NCBI GenBank assembly: GCA_946482355.1
Contig: CAMLRE010000080.1
Location: forward strand, 1-7,954
From: an uncultured Bdellovibrio sp.
GTDB taxonomy: Bacteria > Bdellovibrionota > Bdellovibrionia > Bdellovibrionales > Bdellovibrionaceae
Length of the DNA stretch: 7,954 nt
Direction: 5' to 3'
Shown here piece by piece: positions 5,732 through 7,954 of this stretch; the first letter of the stretch is position 1; every line of letters starts with the position of its first letter. A model generated the notes under the pieces. That model was not told the origin of the DNA, made no database searches, and worked only from the letters and a program-made list of their open reading frames with translations. Position numbers and translations under genes: made by a program.

Positions 5732-7954
5732 ATGCGAATTTCTGATATCTCAATTAAAAATCCTGTTATGGCATGGATGATCATGGCCTTTCTTATGGTG
5801 TTCGGAGCGATCTCGTTTTCACGCCTTGGTATCAGTCAGTTTCCCGATGTGGATTTTCCGTCAGTGAACGTATCGATTGCTTTGCAAGGCGCTTCGCCTG
5901 AAGTGATTGAAACAAATGTTGTTGAACCGGTTGAAGATGTATTAACAACTTTAGAAGGCATTAAAGGTTTAAGTTCTTCGAGCCGCAGTGGTGTAGGTAA
6001 TATTTCAGTCGAATTTGATTTAGACCGTAATATCGATGCCGCCCTACAAGAAGTGCAAACGAAAGTTTCACAAGCGCAGCGCCGTTTACCAAAAGATGCA
6101 GATCCTGCGATTATCACAAAATCAAATCCTGATGATCAGCCGATTATCTGGCTTGCGGTCACTTCTGATTCTGGCGATCGCCGCGAATTAATGAAATACA
6201 CACAAGAGTACTTAAAAGATCAATTCACTTCAGTTTTGGGCGTTGGTGATATTCAGCTGGGTGGTTTTACTGATCCGATCTTACGAGTGCAAGTGCTGCC
6301 AGAAAAATTAAACCGCTACAATATCACGGTGCTTGATGTGATCAGCACGATTCAAGCCGAGCACAGCGAACTTCCGGGCGGGCAGGTTGAAAACGCAAAA
6401 AATGTTTTTAACGTGCGTGTAAAAGGCGAAGCTAAAACCTTAGAAGAATTCAGAAGTATTATTATTTCTAAACGTGCCGGGCAAACAGTTGCAGACCCAT
6501 CGCTACGAGTACGTTTATCAGATGTGGCAAAAATTGATTTAGCTTTAGCTGATGATAAACGTTTTTCGCGCTTTAATGAAAAATTGGCTGTAGGTATTGG
6601 TATTAAAAAACAACGTGGCACAAATGCCGTGGCCGTTGCTCGCGCAGTTAAAGAGCGTATGGAAGAAATTAAAAAAAATCTTCAGCCAGGCTATCACTTA
6701 AGTGTTAACTTCGATACGACTCAATTTATTGAGCGCTCAATCTCTGAATTAAATAAGCACTTACTCATGGCCGTGATTCTAACAGCCTTTGTGTGCTGGT
6801 TATTCTTAGGAAGTTTCACGGCAACGGTTAACGTGCTTTTATCGATTCCAACATCGATCTTAGGAACATTTATCGCACTTTATTTTTTAAAGTTTACCTT
6901 AAATACTTTTACGCTCTTAGGTTTAACTTTAGCGATTGGTATTGTCGTCGATGATGCCATTATGGTGTTAGAAAATATTTTTAGATATAACGAACGTGGT
7001 AAAAACCGCATTGAAGCAGCGATCATTGGTTCACGTGAAATTACATTTGCAGCTATTGCGGCAACGGCTGCGGTTATTGCGATTTTCTTACCCGTGGCCT
7101 TTATGAAAGGTATTATCGGTAAATTCTTTTTACAATTCGGGGTTACGATCTCGTTTGCGGTATTGTTGTCACTGCTTGAAGCTCTAACAATTACGCCAAT
7201 GCGCTGTGCTTCGTTTGTTCAGCACTCACACCGTACAACTAAAATCGGTAAAGCTTTTGATTTATTCTTTGATAAGCTGACGCAAAAATACAAACACACA
7301 CTAGAATGGACTGTGGTTCATAAATGGAAAGTGTTTATCGGTTCTGTTGTTTTAATGGTGCTTTGTTTTGTGTTAGTTAAATTTATCCCGAAAGAATTTA
7401 CGCCGCCGCAGGAATCAGGTTTATTAATGACTCGTATTAATTTACCGACGGGTACAGCTTTTGCGGTGACTAATGAAACAACCAAACAAGTCGAAAAGTT
7501 ATTATTAGCTAATCCCAATGTTTCACAAATCTATTCAAGCGTCGGTGGTTTCTCAGGTTCTGGAGCAGATACCAATACGGCAATGATGTTTGTCTCTCTG
7601 AAACCAAAAGCCGAGCGCACGATTTCTCAAGAAGACTTTGTTAAACAAACGCGTGAACAATTAAAACCGATCGTTAAAGGCCGTGTGACGATGCAAGATC
7701 CAACGTCACGTGGTTTTGGTGGTGGTGGCCGTGGTTTTCCGGTGGAATTCGTGATTAAAGGCCCTGAATGGCAAGAGTTAGAAGCGCAAGCTGATCAGAT
7801 GATGGAAGATATGAAAAACAGCGGCCTAATGATCGATGTAGATAGTAACTTACTGCAAGGTTTACCAGAAATTCAAATCGTGCCAGACCGTGACCGTGCA
7901 ACAGCAACCGGTGTGAGTGTGAACAGTGTAGCGAGTACGATTAATGCCATGATC
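5732..7954 (+). CDS. RND-family efflux transporter, HAE1/AcrB type (partial, C-terminus missing)
   Basis: 741 codons are visible and the frame is open to the window edge; AcrB-type proteins have about 1,030-1,050 residues, so roughly 300 are missing. This is the inner-membrane, proton-driven part of a tripartite pump that moves drugs, detergents or other hydrophobic compounds out through a TolC-like duct. Visible parts in order are: TM1 (about 11-29), the first periplasmic porter region with QFPDVDFPSVNV (36-47) and SQAQRRLP (113-120), TM2-TM6 (about 342-490), TM7 (531-551), and part of the second periplasmic region. The proton-relay pair Asp407-Asp408 sits in IVVDDAIMVLEN of TM4, at the same numbers as in AcrB. 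This motif favours the HAE1 (hydrophobe/amphiphile) group over heavy-metal pumps. A Gly-rich loop GFGGGGRGFP (661-670) occurs in the second porter region. No adaptor (MFP) gene lies between it and the divergent TolC-like gene; one could follow downstream. Confidence 0.96.
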   Translation, partial: MRISDISIKNPVMAWMIMAFLMVFGAISFSRLGISQFPDVDFPSVNVSIALQGASPEVIETNVVEPVEDVLTTLEGIKGLSSSSRSGVGNISVEFDLDRNIDAALQEVQTKVSQAQRRLPKDADPAIITKSNPDDQPIIWLAVTSDSGDRRELMKYTQEYLKDQFTSVLGVGDIQLGGFTDPILRVQVLPEKLNRYNITVLDVISTIQAEHSELPGGQVENAKNVFNVRVKGEAKTLEEFRSIIISKRAGQTVADPSLRVRLSDVAKIDLALADDKRFSRFNEKLAVGIGIKKQRGTNAVAVARAVKERMEEIKKNLQPGYHLSVNFDTTQFIERSISELNKHLLMAVILTAFVCWLFLGSFTATVNVLLSIPTSILGTFIALYFLKFTLNTFTLLGLTLAIGIVVDDAIMVLENIFRYNERGKNRIEAAIIGSREITFAAIAATAAVIAIFLPVAFMKGIIGKFFLQFGVTISFAVLLSLLEALTITPMRCASFVQHSHRTTKIGKAFDLFFDKLTQKYKHTLEWTVVHKWKVFIGSVVLMVLCFVLVKFIPKEFTPPQESGLLMTRINLPTGTAFAVTNETTKQVEKLLLANPNVSQIYSSVGGFSGSGADTNTAMMFVSLKPKAERTISQEDFVKQTREQLKPIVKGRVTMQDPTSRGFGGGGRGFPVEFVIKGPEWQELEAQADQMMEDMKNSGLMIDVDSNLLQGLPEIQIVPDRDRATATGVSVNSVASTINAMI

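Noticed and set aside
5836..7518. Three minus-strand frames (5836-6117, 6352-6621, 7318-7518) under the RND gene
   Set aside because: All are antisense to a highly conserved transporter frame and show no domain features.

Overview
The window looks like chromosomal DNA from a moderately AT-rich Gram-negative bacterium. It carries two lipoprotein signal peptides, one probable and one certain outer-membrane beta-barrel protein, and an RND pump. The protein style (secreted lipoprotein metalloproteases, lysine- and serine-rich envelope proteins) suggests a Bdellovibrio-like predator or relative. That assignment is inference from gene content, not from a marker gene. Coding density is very high: no gap exceeds about 115 bases, and I see no RNA genes, CRISPR arrays or mobile elements.

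Left part (1-2172, minus strand): a probable two-gene operon. A small predicted outer-membrane beta-barrel protein is transcribed first. It is followed 65 bases later by a large lipoprotein whose visible part resembles the N-terminal region of EcxA/DUF5117-type zinc metalloproteases; its catalytic part lies beyond the window edge.

Middle (2287-4187): a complete RNase HI gene on the plus strand carries a hybrid-binding (Cauli_VI/RHBD) domain at the C-terminus instead of the usual N-terminus. It appears to be transcribed from a promoter that gives a leaderless or nearly leaderless mRNA. It converges, with a 2-base gap, on a second lipoprotein metalloprotease, a metzincin with an HExxHxxGxxD zinc site.

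Right part (4299-7954): a TolC-family outer-membrane channel (minus) and an HAE1-type RND transporter (plus, running off the end) are divergent with only 17 bases between their start codons. They probably form the outer and inner parts of one tripartite efflux pump. No periplasmic adaptor gene is visible. The 17-base gap means that promoters or regulator sites for each gene must overlap the coding sequence of the other.

No clearly novel system is visible. The most distinctive points are the inverted domain order of the RNase H, its apparently leaderless promoter, the interlocked divergent efflux genes, and two unrelated lipoprotein metalloproteases close together.
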